Part shown: one piece after another, positions 1 to 11,300 of the stretch | Position numbering within the stretch: position 1 is the first letter of the stretch | Layout of the letters: each line of letters starts with the position of its first letter | Source of the DNA: Corylus avellana | Lineage: Eukaryota; Streptophyta; Magnoliopsida; Fagales; Betulaceae | Direction of reading: 5' to 3' | Assembly (NCBI RefSeq): GCF_901000735.1 | Contig: NC_081545.1 | Location: 22,598,134-22,662,133 of the forward strand | DNA: 64,000 nt | Made by a program: the position numbers and the translations under genes | The notes under the pieces: model-generated | What the model was told of the DNA's origin: nothing | Database searches by the model: none | What the model saw: only the letters and a program-made list of their open reading frames with translations

Positions 1-170
1 AAAGGAAAACTAACTAAGTTATTTCAAATCCCATGATTTATGGGATATAATAGGACACTAACCAAATCAGCCTAATTCTAGGAATACATGCTGTTACATA
101 ATTTCCTAAAATAGGTAACTATACAAGTATAGAATACAAGTCATTAAACACGTTTTCCCACATGATATTT

Positions 171-330
171 ATTAAACCACCAATTATAAAAAAAAACTTA
201 AAACTGATAGGATATAGTGAATTTAGTCATATAGTTAATATTCTAACACTTCCTTTCATTTTTGGGCTCAAATTCCCCTCAATAAGTGAGACCTAACATG
301 TGTAATATAATTTAAATGGGGGCGAACTCT
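171..330 (+). repeat. Dispersed non-coding repeat, left part (interrupted by L1)
   Basis: This piece and 1891-2031 read as one repeat if the L1 between them is removed. Both carry the CACCAATTAT...ctgata...TAATATTCTAAC segment (about 173-246 here, 1957-2031 there). A third diverged copy lies near 20088-20215. The family is not identified with certainty. Bases 1-170 show nothing recognisable. Confidence 0.45.
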
Positions 331-928
331 CCTTCATCTTGGAGCTTTGGGAATTAGGAGTTTGTTCAATTTCAATCAAGCCCTTTTTGGAAAGTGGTTA
401 TGGAAGTATGTTGCCGAGAGAAAGGGTTTTTGGTGACATGTAGTGTATAAAAAATGTGGTAGTTTGGTGGGTGATTGGTACTCTAGTGTTGTAACTGGAC
501 CCTATGGGTGAGTTTTTGGAAACATATTAGGAGGGGTTGGGATGACTTGTCTAGTTTTGTTTGTATCGAGATGGGTGATGGCTTTTGAACTAGGTTTTGG
601 CATGATTTCTGGTGTGGGAATTGTTCTTTGAAGAAATAGGGATGCTATGCTGGTGGACTACATGTTTGGTCACAATGATGAGGTGCATTGGGACATGGAT
701 TTTATCAGATTGGTGCACGATTGGGAGGTGGATTTTAAATCTTCTATTTTCAATGCTTTGTATTCCGTTAGGATGGGTCAAGGAGATGGCGATAAGTTCT
801 GTTGGATTTCTTCAGAAAGACGATATTTTGAGGTCAAAACTTTTAACAAAGTTCATCCCAACAATGATTTCTCATTCCTTTGTAAGAGCATCTAGAATTT
901 TAAGGCTCCTTTAAGGGTGGCTTTCTTT

Positions 929-1110
929 TGTAACGATTCCGGGAAAAATGCTAGCCATATCTGCGCTACCACACCCAAAAGACTAGTCAGTTTGGAGCTT
1001 CCCAATAATCACTTATAAACCCAGTTTCACATAATAAGTAAGCAATGTGGGACTTAATACCCATGAGTCTCTTTATAAACTACTCACTCTATGTGGACCG
1101 GTGTGTTACA
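929..1110 (+). repeat. 182-bp TG...CA-bounded repeat (solo-LTR or TRIM-like)
   Basis: It starts TGTAACGATTCC and ends GGTGTGTTACA, and cleanly interrupts the L1 reading between VAFF and KILN. Internal text such as gtgggacttaatacccatgagtc looks like a family common in dicot genomes. No matching target duplication was found, so the class is uncertain. Confidence 0.45.
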
Positions 1111-1312
1111 ACACTTGAACAACATCTTTAGGAAAAATTCTCAATATGGATAATCTACGCAAGCATTACATTATAGTGATGGATTGGTCTTATATGTGTA
1201 AAAAGAGGGGAAAATTTTGATGACCTCTTTCTTCATAGTGTGATATTGTGAGAGAGTTATGGAATTTGGTTTTTCAGATGTTTGGAATATAGTGGGTTAT
1301 GCCCTGACGTGG

Positions 1313-1640
1313 ATAAATCAAATCGACTTTGATTCTTGAATAATCCACATCACTTCTGCTTCGATTGTAACAAAAGATTCATTTTTTATGTGGAAAAGGC
1401 CCTTGCCAATAATTATTATTTTATGTATGGACAATTCCTCAATATCTTGTTCATTTACAACAAAATATTTTCTTTGTGCGGCGGTAAAAAAAAAAGAAGC
1501 TTTTTTGGAGAGAGATACTATCTCACCAATCGAGTCACAGGTCTCTAACATATTCATACCTAACAATTTTCCACAAAGTGATAATGAAAGGTATAACATG
1601 TACAAATCTTTCCATTTTCCAATTCGATCCGATCCTTTCT
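1313..1640 (+). pseudogene. ycf2: Nuclear insertion of chloroplast DNA (NUPT): ycf2 fragment
   Basis: The forward frames give peptides that match an internal stretch of the chloroplast Ycf2 protein: [34 protein letters not shown], then after a one-base expansion in an A-run [19 protein letters not shown] and [12 protein letters not shown]. In chloroplasts ycf2 encodes a large essential AAA-type protein. This 0.33 kb piece lies inside a nuclear L1 fragment: L1 sequence resumes at about 1655 (NAQSFED, parallel to NARNFED of the intact L1). Several substitutions and the frameshift mark it as an old, non-functional nuclear copy. Confidence 0.85.
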
Positions 1641-1890
1641 TATTTAATGTGGTGCAAGGAATGCTCAAAGTTTTGAGGATTGTGAGAAGACGAGTTTAAA
1701 GTTACTACTTTTTTTTTCTTAAATGCCTCTTTGAGAGGATTTCTATTAACGTCCTCTTTAACTTTGTATATTTTTGTGCTCTCTTTCCTTGTTCTTGATC
1801 TTGTTGGTTGTTTTTCTCTTGTATATGTCTTGCGTACTTGGGTTGCATCCCCTACACTTTTAATGAACTAGCTTTACTTATAAAAAAAAC

Positions 1891-2031
1891 TTGAAATGGG
1901 GTGAACTGTAGAGTCAGGGATTGAACTCAAGACCTTTGTTATAATATTGTGTTAAATCACCAATTATCCCATGAGCTTAATCTGATAATAAATAGTGAAT
2001 TTAATCATTTAATTAATATTCTAACAAGAGT
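1891..2031 (+). repeat. Dispersed non-coding repeat, right part
   Basis: Continuation of the repeat at 171-330 on the far side of the L1 insertion: gtcagggattgaactcaagacct, then the CACCAATTAT...TAATATTCTAAC segment. 2032-2256 has no recognisable feature except the polypyrimidine/acceptor of the TPP2 exon. Confidence 0.45.
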
Positions 2032-2256
2032 TTTTAAGATATCAAAAGTGATGGTTTTGTCTTGCCTATAATGGAGTATATATTGCCTCTTTCATGGGCT
2101 TGTTTTTGTTTATAAATCTTTCAGCAATTGTTCAACTAGTGACCATGACTTCTCCCAATTATGTCAATATTTAAGATTATTTATTTATTTATTTTAAATT
2201 CTTGAGTTTTGGTTGTGAAGTGAAGTTACATATTTTTTTATGTGATTTAACTGCAG

Positions 2257-2315
2257 GTCCTACATCTCGAGGCATCTACCTAAGGGAGGCTAGTGCTTGC
2301 CAACATTGTACTGAG
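2257..2315 (+). CDS. TPP2: TPP2 exon (first in window)
   Basis: The acceptor is tgcag and the donor gag|gtgaga. The exon is 59 nt: its first two bases complete a codon, followed by 19 codons reading [19 protein letters not shown]. This is the conserved plant TPP2 segment immediately before the WTVQVEPKF segment of the next exon, 10.8 kb downstream. It was found by homology; it is too short to stand out as an open reading frame. Confidence 0.9.
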
Positions 2316-5300
2316 GTGAGATTATTGATAGACTTTATGGACGTTAACTGTATGATATAATTATTTCTCTTTGAGACATGATCTAATGTTAATTATTTGG
2401 TTGCTTATCTATATTCCAACAAATGCTTCATCCATTCCCCATTGCTATTACTCTAGTTATTAGCTAAATGTTACCAAGTTAGTTCTCTTTCTATCCCAAG
2501 TATTGCTACTTTAAACTTTCCTCTATTTTCAAACATAAGAAGTATCTTTTGCTACTGCGAACAACATTTATAGTTTCTCTTCATGCCTTTTGCTATGCAT
2601 CCGTCTGATTTTGTTATTTTGATGGCAATGTATTATTTTGTTATTTTGATGGCAATGCATTTTTGCTTTCCAAAAATCAGCATCATGAAGCGTGGTGGCC
2701 TTAAAGGTATTAAAGGTATCTTATAAGTTAGCTTTCTTATTATCCTTTCTTTGTAGAGGAGAAGGCTAGTGAAGTTGTAGAGCAACCCATTTCTCCACCT
2801 TCAGCACCCCCATCATTTGTTTGAGTACAATGAACTCTACCACCAGAGGAAGGAAGTTCAAGTGAAGGACCATGAAGCAAGTGGAGTCTTCAAGTAATAT
2901 ATGATATCACAGAAGAGGTAACAAAAAGATTAAATAATCTAACTTGTTCGACGCCAGAGAGAGACCAAGGAGACCCAAGGAGTAGTAGAACCAAACTGCA
3001 TTGTTGTTGGCTTCGCTGGTGAAGGTGCACAAGGTGGGTGGCCGAAGATGGATTTTGTGGACGGTTTTATGTTGAGGCTAAAACGTTCGAGCTCTTGGTG
3101 GTTGAAGGGGCCTTTGTTCTCTGGCCGAAGGAATGGAGAATGGGCTTGCCTTGTGTTCCGTTTTTGGGAATAATGTGTACTGCTTGGTTGAAGTCCACGG
3201 TGGAGGAGTTGGCTCGCATTTCTGAAACAAAGGAATTTATCAAGTTGTTTAGAGAGGGATCCAAGGTGTTTATTGTCTAGAGAGGTTCCAACAGGTCTGA
3301 CCGGTTTCTAAAGGTGGCGGTGTATGTGGTGGGTGGTCGTGGATAACTCATCTTGTCCTTTGAGGCTCAAGAAGGGTGGGGATGGTGTCGTTTTGCCGCC
3401 AAACTTGGTAAGATGGTCTTCTTTGATTCCAAGGTTGGGAAAGGAACCACCTCCGTGGTGTTGCGTCAGCCGTCTGGTGTTCCCTCTTCGTTGGGGAAGG
3501 AGGCAGGGTTTGGGGTGGGTAAGGTTGCAACCCATCTTGGCGGGAAAGGGCCCACTTGTGGTAGATGGCTCTTCGTCATTTGCGGAGGTGGTGCACTCTA
3601 TGAAAAATTTTTCAATGTTGGAGAGGTGATGACGATGTGTCTGGATGGTCTGTTGGACAAGAAGCAATCTGACATTGTTAGATCCATGGGTCAGAAGTTA
3701 GGGTTCATAGCTTGAGGATCGGTTTCTTCCCCATTTTGTGCTTTAGAGGATTATGCGATTTCTCAGGATGGAAATGAAGGATTTTGGGCTGCTTTGGGCA
3801 TGGAAAGGTCATCTTGAACAAATCAAAGTAGAGGTTGACCGGTCCTTTTTGTGTGTGCTTGAAGGATTGGAGGTTTTTGGGCTGGGCCCTGAGCACCGTT
3901 CTTTAGTTGCTACCCAGAAGCCCACTTTTATTCCTAAGGGCTTGTTTGGGATTGCATTTGAGGGGTCTAAAAGTGCTTTTTTTTTTTTTGATAAGTAAAG
4001 ATATATTTATCAAAGGCGCAGAGGGGCGCAACCCTAGTACACCGGGAGTATACAAGAGAGCGACTAAGAAAGAGAAAGAGAGGAAGAAAATCTAATAAGA
4101 AAATCTTGGAAGCTGATCACTATAGGCGCAAGCCAACCAGCAGTCCAAGTGAAGAGGGTGTACAAGAAAAAGTGAATAAGCTCCTCTAAATTCCTGGCCG
4201 AATCCTCAAAATTTCTTGCGTTTCTCTCGTTCCAAATGCACCACATGAGGCAAAGAGGGACCATCTTCCACACAACGGCGCTGCTAGTTTTACCACCCAT
4301 CCACCAAGAATCGAACATCGCCTTAACGCTGCCCGGCATAGCCCAACACAAACCAAACCGAGTGAAAATGGCGTTCCATAAGGAGCGCGCCACCCCACAG
4401 TGTAGAAAGAGATGGTCAATGGACTCCCCATTTGATTCACACATGCAACATCGGTTTATCACCACAATACCCCTTTTCCGAACATTGTCCAAAGTAAGAA
4501 TTTTTCCAAGCGCGGCCGTCCAAGCAAAAAAAGCCACTTTCGAAGGGGCCTTGGTGCGCCAAATACTTTTCCAAGGGAAAGGAGTGAGATCTTTAGAAGC
4601 AAGAATCCTATAGAAAGATCTTACTTCGAAATTGCCTTTCCGCGAATAGATCCACCTTATTCTATCCTCCCCTTCCCCACCAAATGGATGCAAATACAAT
4701 AGCGAGTAAAAAGAAGCCAAAACCTCCACTTCCCAATCATGAACCCTGCGAGTGAAGGAAACACTCCACTGAGCAGAGCCATTTGAGCATTCCCTATTGT
4801 CTGCAATAGACGCATCCTTGTTGGTGGCAATGCTGAAAAGTCCAGGAAAAACCTCCCTAAGAGGCATGTCACCACACCAGATATCCTCCCAAAACCTGAT
4901 GTTGGACCCACGACCTGGGACAAATCTAATGTGGTCTTGGAACGACCTCCACCCCCTACAAATGTGCTTCCAAAACCCTACTCCATGCGATCCTCTGGGA
5001 ACCTTGGAGCGCCAACCTCCCCAAACCGCTCCATACTTCGCCACCAGAATCTTTCTCCACCAAGCCTCTTTCTCATGAGCAAATCTCCACAACCATTTTC
5101 CCAATAAAGCTTGATTCATCAACCACAGATTTCGTATGCCTAACCCTCCCTCAGTGATCGGATAACAAACCTTATCCCAACTGACCAGATGGAACTTAAA
5201 CTCATCATCAATCCCACCCCATAAGAAGTCGCGTTGAATCTTCTCAATGCGCTTCGCCACTGATGCCGGAATAGGAAACAGAGACAGAAAATAAGTGGGA

Positions 5301-8300
5301 AGATTGGATAAGGTGCTCTTAATGAGAGTGATCCTCCCCCCCTTAGATAAATACAAGCGTTTCCAAGATGCCAACCTTCTGACATATTTTTCCAACACGT
5401 CCTCCCAAATGGTCTTGACCTTGAACGAGGCCCCCAGGGGGAGACCCAAATACTTGAGTGGCGTAGTAGCTATACCACATCTCAAAATACCGGCCAGCAT
5501 GCCCGCATTTTCCATAGAGCCTACAGGAACCAAAGCGGATTTGCCCAAGTTTACCTTTAACCCTGAGACCGCTTCAAAGCAAACTAGGAGAGCACCAATA
5601 TTTCTTACTTGAAAAGGATCTGCCCCGCAAAATACCAGAGTATCATCAGCAAAGAGGAGGTGAGAGACGATAACCTGATCCGCTTCTCTAGCCCCCACTG
5701 AAAACCCAGAGATGAGACCCCTATTTATTGATGCCTCAATCAACCTGCTGAATGCCTCCATGACCAAAACAAATAGGAATGGAGAAAGAGGATCGCCTTG
5801 CCTCACACCACGTGAACTATCAAAGAAGCCAGACGAAGATCCATTAATCAAGACCGAGAATCTCACAGACGAGATGCAATGCTCAATCCAGGAACACCAT
5901 TTTTCTCCAAAACCGCACCTTCTTAGAAGATAAAGAAGGAACTTCCAATTCATATGATCATAGGCCTTTTCCATGTCCAATTTGCACAATAATCCAGGTT
6001 CCCCCGATCTAATACGACTATCCAGACACTCATTGGCGATGAGAACTGAGTCCAGGATTTGCCTGCCTTTAACAAAAGCATTCTGGGGTTTAGAGATGAC
6101 CTTGTTCATTACTCTCTTCATCCTATTAGCCAAGACCTTGGCAATAATCTTATAAGTCCCTCCCACAAGGCTAATCGGACGAAAATCTTTTAAATCATTT
6201 GCTCCATGAGACTTCGGAATAAGGGATATGAAAGTGGCATTAAGGCTCTTTTCAAATTTACCTCGATCATGAAACTCCGCAAAGACCGCCATAATGTCCC
6301 CCTTGATCACATCCCAGCAATCCTGAAAGAAAGCCATAGAGAAGCCATCCGGACCTGGAGCCTTATCCCTATCCATCCCTTTCACCACCTCCCAAACCTC
6401 CTTTTCCTCAAATGGAGTCTCCAACCTAGAAGCCTCCCCAACATCTAACATGTCAAAAGCAAGGTCTTCTAGCCTCGGTCTCCAAGTGAGATTCTCTTTG
6501 AAAAGAGCCTCGTAAAAGTGAGTAACATGATCACTAATAACCTCTTGATCTGAAGTCGTTGAGCCATCCACCATCAACGTCTCTATAGTATTATGTCTTC
6601 TATTTGCATTGGCCATCCTATGGAAAAATTTTGTGCATTTATCTCCCTCTTTCAACCACCGGACCCTAGATTTTTGCCTCCAACTAATTTCCTCTTGTAA
6701 CAGAAGGATCTCCAATTCTCTAGATAGCGACCCCTTCCTCTCAATATCTTCAGAGGATAAACCTCTCTCTTCATCCACCCTGTCAAGAGTTTTTAATTCC
6801 TCCATCCGAGCCTTGATATGCCCTTCCACATTGCCAAACACCTGGTTATTCCATTTCTTAATGTCCTCCTTGAGAGCTCGCATCTTTTTTGCCAATATAA
6901 AACTCGGAGTGCCAAGGAAATGATAAGAACCCCACCAACTTCTGACTTTGTCCACAAATCCCTCTGCTTTGAGCCACATATTTTCAAACTTGAATGGTCT
7001 CTTACCTCCCAACAAACAATTACAATCAAGAACAATAGGAGCATGATCCGAACAAACACGAAGCATCCTTTTTTGTCGCACGTCCGGGTAATGAACTTCC
7101 CAATCAGTGGAAACAAGGAATCGATCTAGCCTTGACCAGGATTGATTGTTAGACCAAGTGGAAACCCCCCCAGCTAAAGGAAGATCCATAAGTTCCTGCT
7201 CCGATATAAAATCTGCAAATTCCCTCATCGCGGATCGAGAATGAACTCCCCCCGACCTTTCACTAGAAAGAAGAGTAACATTAAAATCCCCACCAATACA
7301 CCAAGGCATGTCCCACCAACTCATAAGGCCCACCAGCTCCTCCCAAAGATAACGTCTAATGTTGTCTTTGTTTGGACCATAAACCCCCCCAAAAGCCCAC
7401 TCAAACCCGTCATCAACATTTCTAAAAGAACATGCTGCCACAAATCTGCCCATAGCAACCTCAACCTTCGTAACAACCCTCCTATCCCACATAACCAGAA
7501 TTCCCCCTGAGGCCCCTCTGGACGGAACATAGCACCACTCCACATAAGGACATCCCCATAAACTCCTCACAAAGTTATTAGAAATGAAAGCCACCTTAGT
7601 CTCCTGGAGGCACACTACATCCACCTTCCAACTTCTAAGAAGACTTCTAACCCTCAATCTTTTGTCCCTTTCATTCAACCCTCTTACGTTCCATGAAAGA
7701 ATCTTTGGCTTCATTTAACAGCTCCAAAACCCCTCCCCTTACTTCTAACCCTCGAAGAGCTACCATTGGGTCCCTCATAATTAATAGAAAAATTAAGATT
7801 GTTGAGCTCTCGCTTACCTTTCTTAACCGAAAGAGCTTCCAAACCCACTCCCTCTTCCACTGCCTCTCCCTCTTCCTTACCATTGCCCTCAGTGTCATCC
7901 AAGATTAACCCAAAAACTTCCGACAGCTTCCTATCTTCACCGCCACAAGAGACGCCTACAAGCTTACTGAATTCAGTAACAAATTCCACTGTAATCGGCT
8001 CCTGAGCTTCAAAGGGGACCACAGCTAAAGAATCTGAAACAGGATGTGGATTCTCCTCATGATCACTGACCACATCCCCAATCGACCTCAAAGGATTCGA
8101 ACCTGATATCTCCCACTTCTCAAGCCCTGGCGGAATCTCTTCCTTCTCCTCGACCTGCTTTGAACTAACTACTGTTTCTTCCTCCAAATCCCTCCCCACC
8201 ATCTCCTGCCCCACGCTCGGCAAAATCCATTTCTCGAGCCCCGGAAATAGCTCTCCCTGGGTATCAGACCCCGCCTTATCATACTTTTGCTCCATTTGCC

Positions 8301-11300
8301 CCTGCTTGACTGGGTCTGACTGACCTGAACCGCTTCTCTCCCCTTTTTCCATTTCCCTCCCGCACATAGACTTCTTCAGCTTCCCACTATCATCCACAGA
8401 AAGCCTCGCAATATCCGGCCGCACATAATTGGTCGTACCCTCCTTGCTGGCACATGCGATAAGAGCTGTCGGCGCTTTACCCAGAATTCCCAAGACTGGG
8501 TCGCTCTGCTGCTTCGCCGAGACCGCGAGTTCCACAGAATCGGTCGCCGGAGAGGACCCATCGATTCTGTCAGCCCCCCGCTGGCCATCCCGTGATTCCT
8601 CAGAATCTCTCGTCGGAGATCGGAGACCTTCCCTTGTCGACGCTACCTTCCTCGGCCCCTGAACTCTCGACGTCTCCGGCATAGTTTTATGCGTTAAGCT
8701 CGTAAAGGAACGAGACTCTGAGTAAAAAGACGAAGGACCCGATGGGCCAGGACCACTAGGCGTCACTGTCTTCCTACTGTAAAATTTCGTCGACCTGCTG
8801 GGCCCAGAACCCACCACTATGGCCTTGTCCTTTCGGCCTGTCTGTGGCATGACAGAAGCCTTGGGCTGGCTTATAGGCTGACTAGCGTATGGGTTCATGA
8901 AATGGGCCTCCTCAGAATGCTCCAAGACACTCATACTTATAGGCCCAGTATGTCTGGCCTCGCCTCTACAAGGGGAGCGCGAAAACGCTTCGATTCCTTC
9001 GAGGCAAATCCTGATCTCCTCCTGTATCTTCAGCAAAGAAATCTTCAGCTTTTCCTTTCCTCCCGCCGACACGCAACCTGGACAGCACGCTCCAGTACAG
9101 CCAGCTTCGTATGCTTTCTCCTCGGGACTTGAAATTTTCTTCTGCACTGCCTCAATTCTGACTCCACAGTTCGCTACTGTTCTCTCCGCCGGACCTGCTG
9201 CCGGAACAGTCTTCTGAACCTCCAAACCATCTTCGACTTCCTTGGCTTGGCACACTGCAGAGAAACTTGGCCCCATTTTCTTATCATTCTTCTTAACTTC
9301 CCCCAACAGCCATTTAGGGACTCTAGCAATGGGTTCTTCGAAGGACCCGAAAAGTTCCTCTTCTTGGTTGGATTTAGACATCAAGACCTCCGAGAAGCTC
9401 CTTCTTTGTTTCCCTGATATAAGCTTCCTTGCATCCCCCACGAATGGCTGTACAAAATCCACAGCAATTCGAAGCTCTGACTGTAGCCGGTTCCATCCCT
9501 TCCTATTCCATCCTTCAGGCACGAATACTCTCCCTCGTCTTTCGCTGCCTTCGTTCTCCTCCAAAACCAAAAAGCTCCCGTGTCTGTTGAAGCATTTCTG
9601 GACTAACACGCGTGGAAAACTTCTAATGGTCTCGTCCCTAAAGACCCTTGAATCCCCCACATCCATCAGCTCTTCAAAAATCCTCAAGAGCCAAACCGCT
9701 TCTGTCCAATCCAAATGTATCGATCGCATCTTGCCTCTGCACCGCTCCTGTAGTTTCAATACCGTGTCTCCATCCTTCACTATCACTGCAAACTCCTTAG
9801 ATTCCACAACCCAACCTCTCGACAATCCCATGACTTGACTCACCTCTCGACATGACTTGACTCACCTCTAAAAGTGCTTTTAACACTCAAAATCCGTTTA
9901 AAGAAAAAAATATGCGTTTGGTAAGAAAATAAGAAGCGCTTTTAATAGTCCAAAAAGCTTAAAAATGGCTAAAAAACACTTTTGGCAAAATCTTAAAAAT
10001 GAAGCTTTTGTCCAAAAGCTCTTTTTGACTTAAAAGCTCTATTTCTCAAATGCAATCTCAAACATGCTCTAAGACCACTAAGCTTTGTAAGAAGGGGTGA
10101 AGTTGCAGGCTGGATTAGGCCTTTTCCTTGACTGCAAGCCCAACGCCAAGAGGGCTACCAAAATTGGGCTTAAACACGGGTCTTGTGTCTAAAGTGGGCT
10201 CTAGTGCGGGTTGTGGTTGCCCAAGTCCCCCTTCGCCTGGGTTGATGACTCTCCAAAGGCCTTGCTGGTGATTATGGCTGACGTGCGAGCTTCTCTGTAC
10301 CCAACAATTACGTCTGGTGACTTCTGGCATGATGGGTCTGCTTCAGCTAGGTTGAAGTTGTCGGATGTTGCTGGTGGTCATTTCCAGCTCTCGCCGAGGC
10401 CGGTTCTCTCACCAGTAGGTTTGACATCCATGAACTAGCTGGCAGCTCAGGGTCTCTATTAGAACTCGTCGGAGATTTCATTCTCAGACTCCTTTTTTGC
10501 GTCCTTTGTCTCAGAGGGGCTTGGATATGGCCAATATGGCACTGGTTGTGGGTTCTAATTTTGATGTTTTGTAGTTTGATGCCTGCTCTGGCTAGGTTGA
10601 AGCTGTCAGATGTCGCCGGTGGCCATTCCTAGCTCTTGCCAAGGCAAGTGTTTGTCTTTGATTTTGTTGGGGATCTTTCCACATACTCGTTGGTAGGCCT
10701 GGCCTCCTAGAACTAGCCAGTGCATCTTTGCCAAGCATCCTCAATCTCCTCTGTGGTGCCTACCAGTCTGCTAGTTATGGGTAGGCAAGAAGTTGTGGTT
10801 GACGTTGCCATTTCCCCCACCAGCGCTAATCAAAGTTGGTTTTGTCTTGGGGGGGGGGGGGGGTTGAACAACACAAGGAAGGGAAAGGGAAAGATGCTGC
10901 TTTGTGTCTCGTGGATGAGATGGATGGGGGTGGTGATGGTGGAGTAATGTTTACAAGTTCTTCTTGAGTCCCTCCAAGAATGATATGGCTATTAAAATCA
11001 CCATTAGGCTTGTGATTGATCATTATTGGATTTTGATCAAATGGTAATTTTAATAGTCACATCATTTTTGGAGGGACTTAAGAGAGACTTCTAGAATTAC
11101 TTGTGATGGTGAGGTTGGAAAAGTCCTATTATCTCCTTTGTGTACCTATTCCCGTATTGTGATGGGTGAGACCGGCTAAGATTGGGTTGTGCAATGTGCG
11201 AAGGAGATCTATCCTGTTGTGGAGATTTCGCGTGTGCATCATGAGGAACGGTTTTTGGCTCTTTTGACACTTCTTGAAGAGGAACATCGTCTTGAGGTTT

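Larger units (their letters stand above)
329..1890 (+). mobile_element. 5'-truncated L1 LINE, decayed, with two later insertions
   Basis: The forward strand gives the C-terminal third of an L1 ORF2 with many stops and shifts. Recognisable stretches include VHDWEVDFKSSIFNALYS and SERRYFEVKTFN, and after 1110 KILNMDNLRK and DDLFLHS. These parallel the zinc-binding RT C-terminus of the intact L1 at 3981-9866. The 3' end (about 1740-1890) has the typical tail cttgtgtacttgggttgc...acttataaaaaaaa. Imperfect target duplications flank it (near 312-328 and 1891-1907). It is interrupted by a TG...CA repeat at 929-1110 and a chloroplast fragment at 1313-1640. Confidence 0.8.
3981..9866 (-). mobile_element. 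L1 LINE, near full length with intact ORF1 and ORF2
   Basis: A 5.9 kb antisense element with a poly-T (poly-A) end at 3981-3990, a short 3'UTR, ORF2 then ORF1 open along their whole length, and a perfect 15-bp target duplication. The 3' end reads CTTTACTTATCAAAA in element orientation. The 5'UTR is only about 35 bp, against about 132 bp in the related copy at 24972-30889, and contains a 22-bp tandem duplication. A small 5' truncation is therefore likely, and the internal promoter may be missing. It lies antisense within a TPP2 intron. Confidence 0.92.
3938..10069. mobile_element. Tourist-like MITE (about 230 bp) split by an L1 insertion
   Basis: The left piece (3938-3980) starts GGGCTTGTTTGGGATTGC. 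The right piece (9882-10069) ends with the inverse, gcaatctcaaacatgctc. A TAA duplication flanks it (3935-3937 and 10070-10072), as expected for PIF/Harbinger elements. The L1 at 3981-9866 sits inside. The element is non-coding. Confidence 0.7.

Noticed and set aside
929..1110. Complete LTR element or Cassandra TRIM
   Set aside because: Only one TG...CA unit, no internal region, no 5S-like promoter text and no target duplication were found, so only a solo-LTR-like call is made.
1318..1668. Minus-strand 116-codon frame as a gene
   Set aside because: It is the antisense of the ycf2 fragment; the + strand reading matches Ycf2.
4236..4613. Plus-strand frames across the intact L1 (also 9242-9838 and others)
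   Set aside because: They are shadows of the long minus-strand ORFs, which carry all the recognisable motifs.
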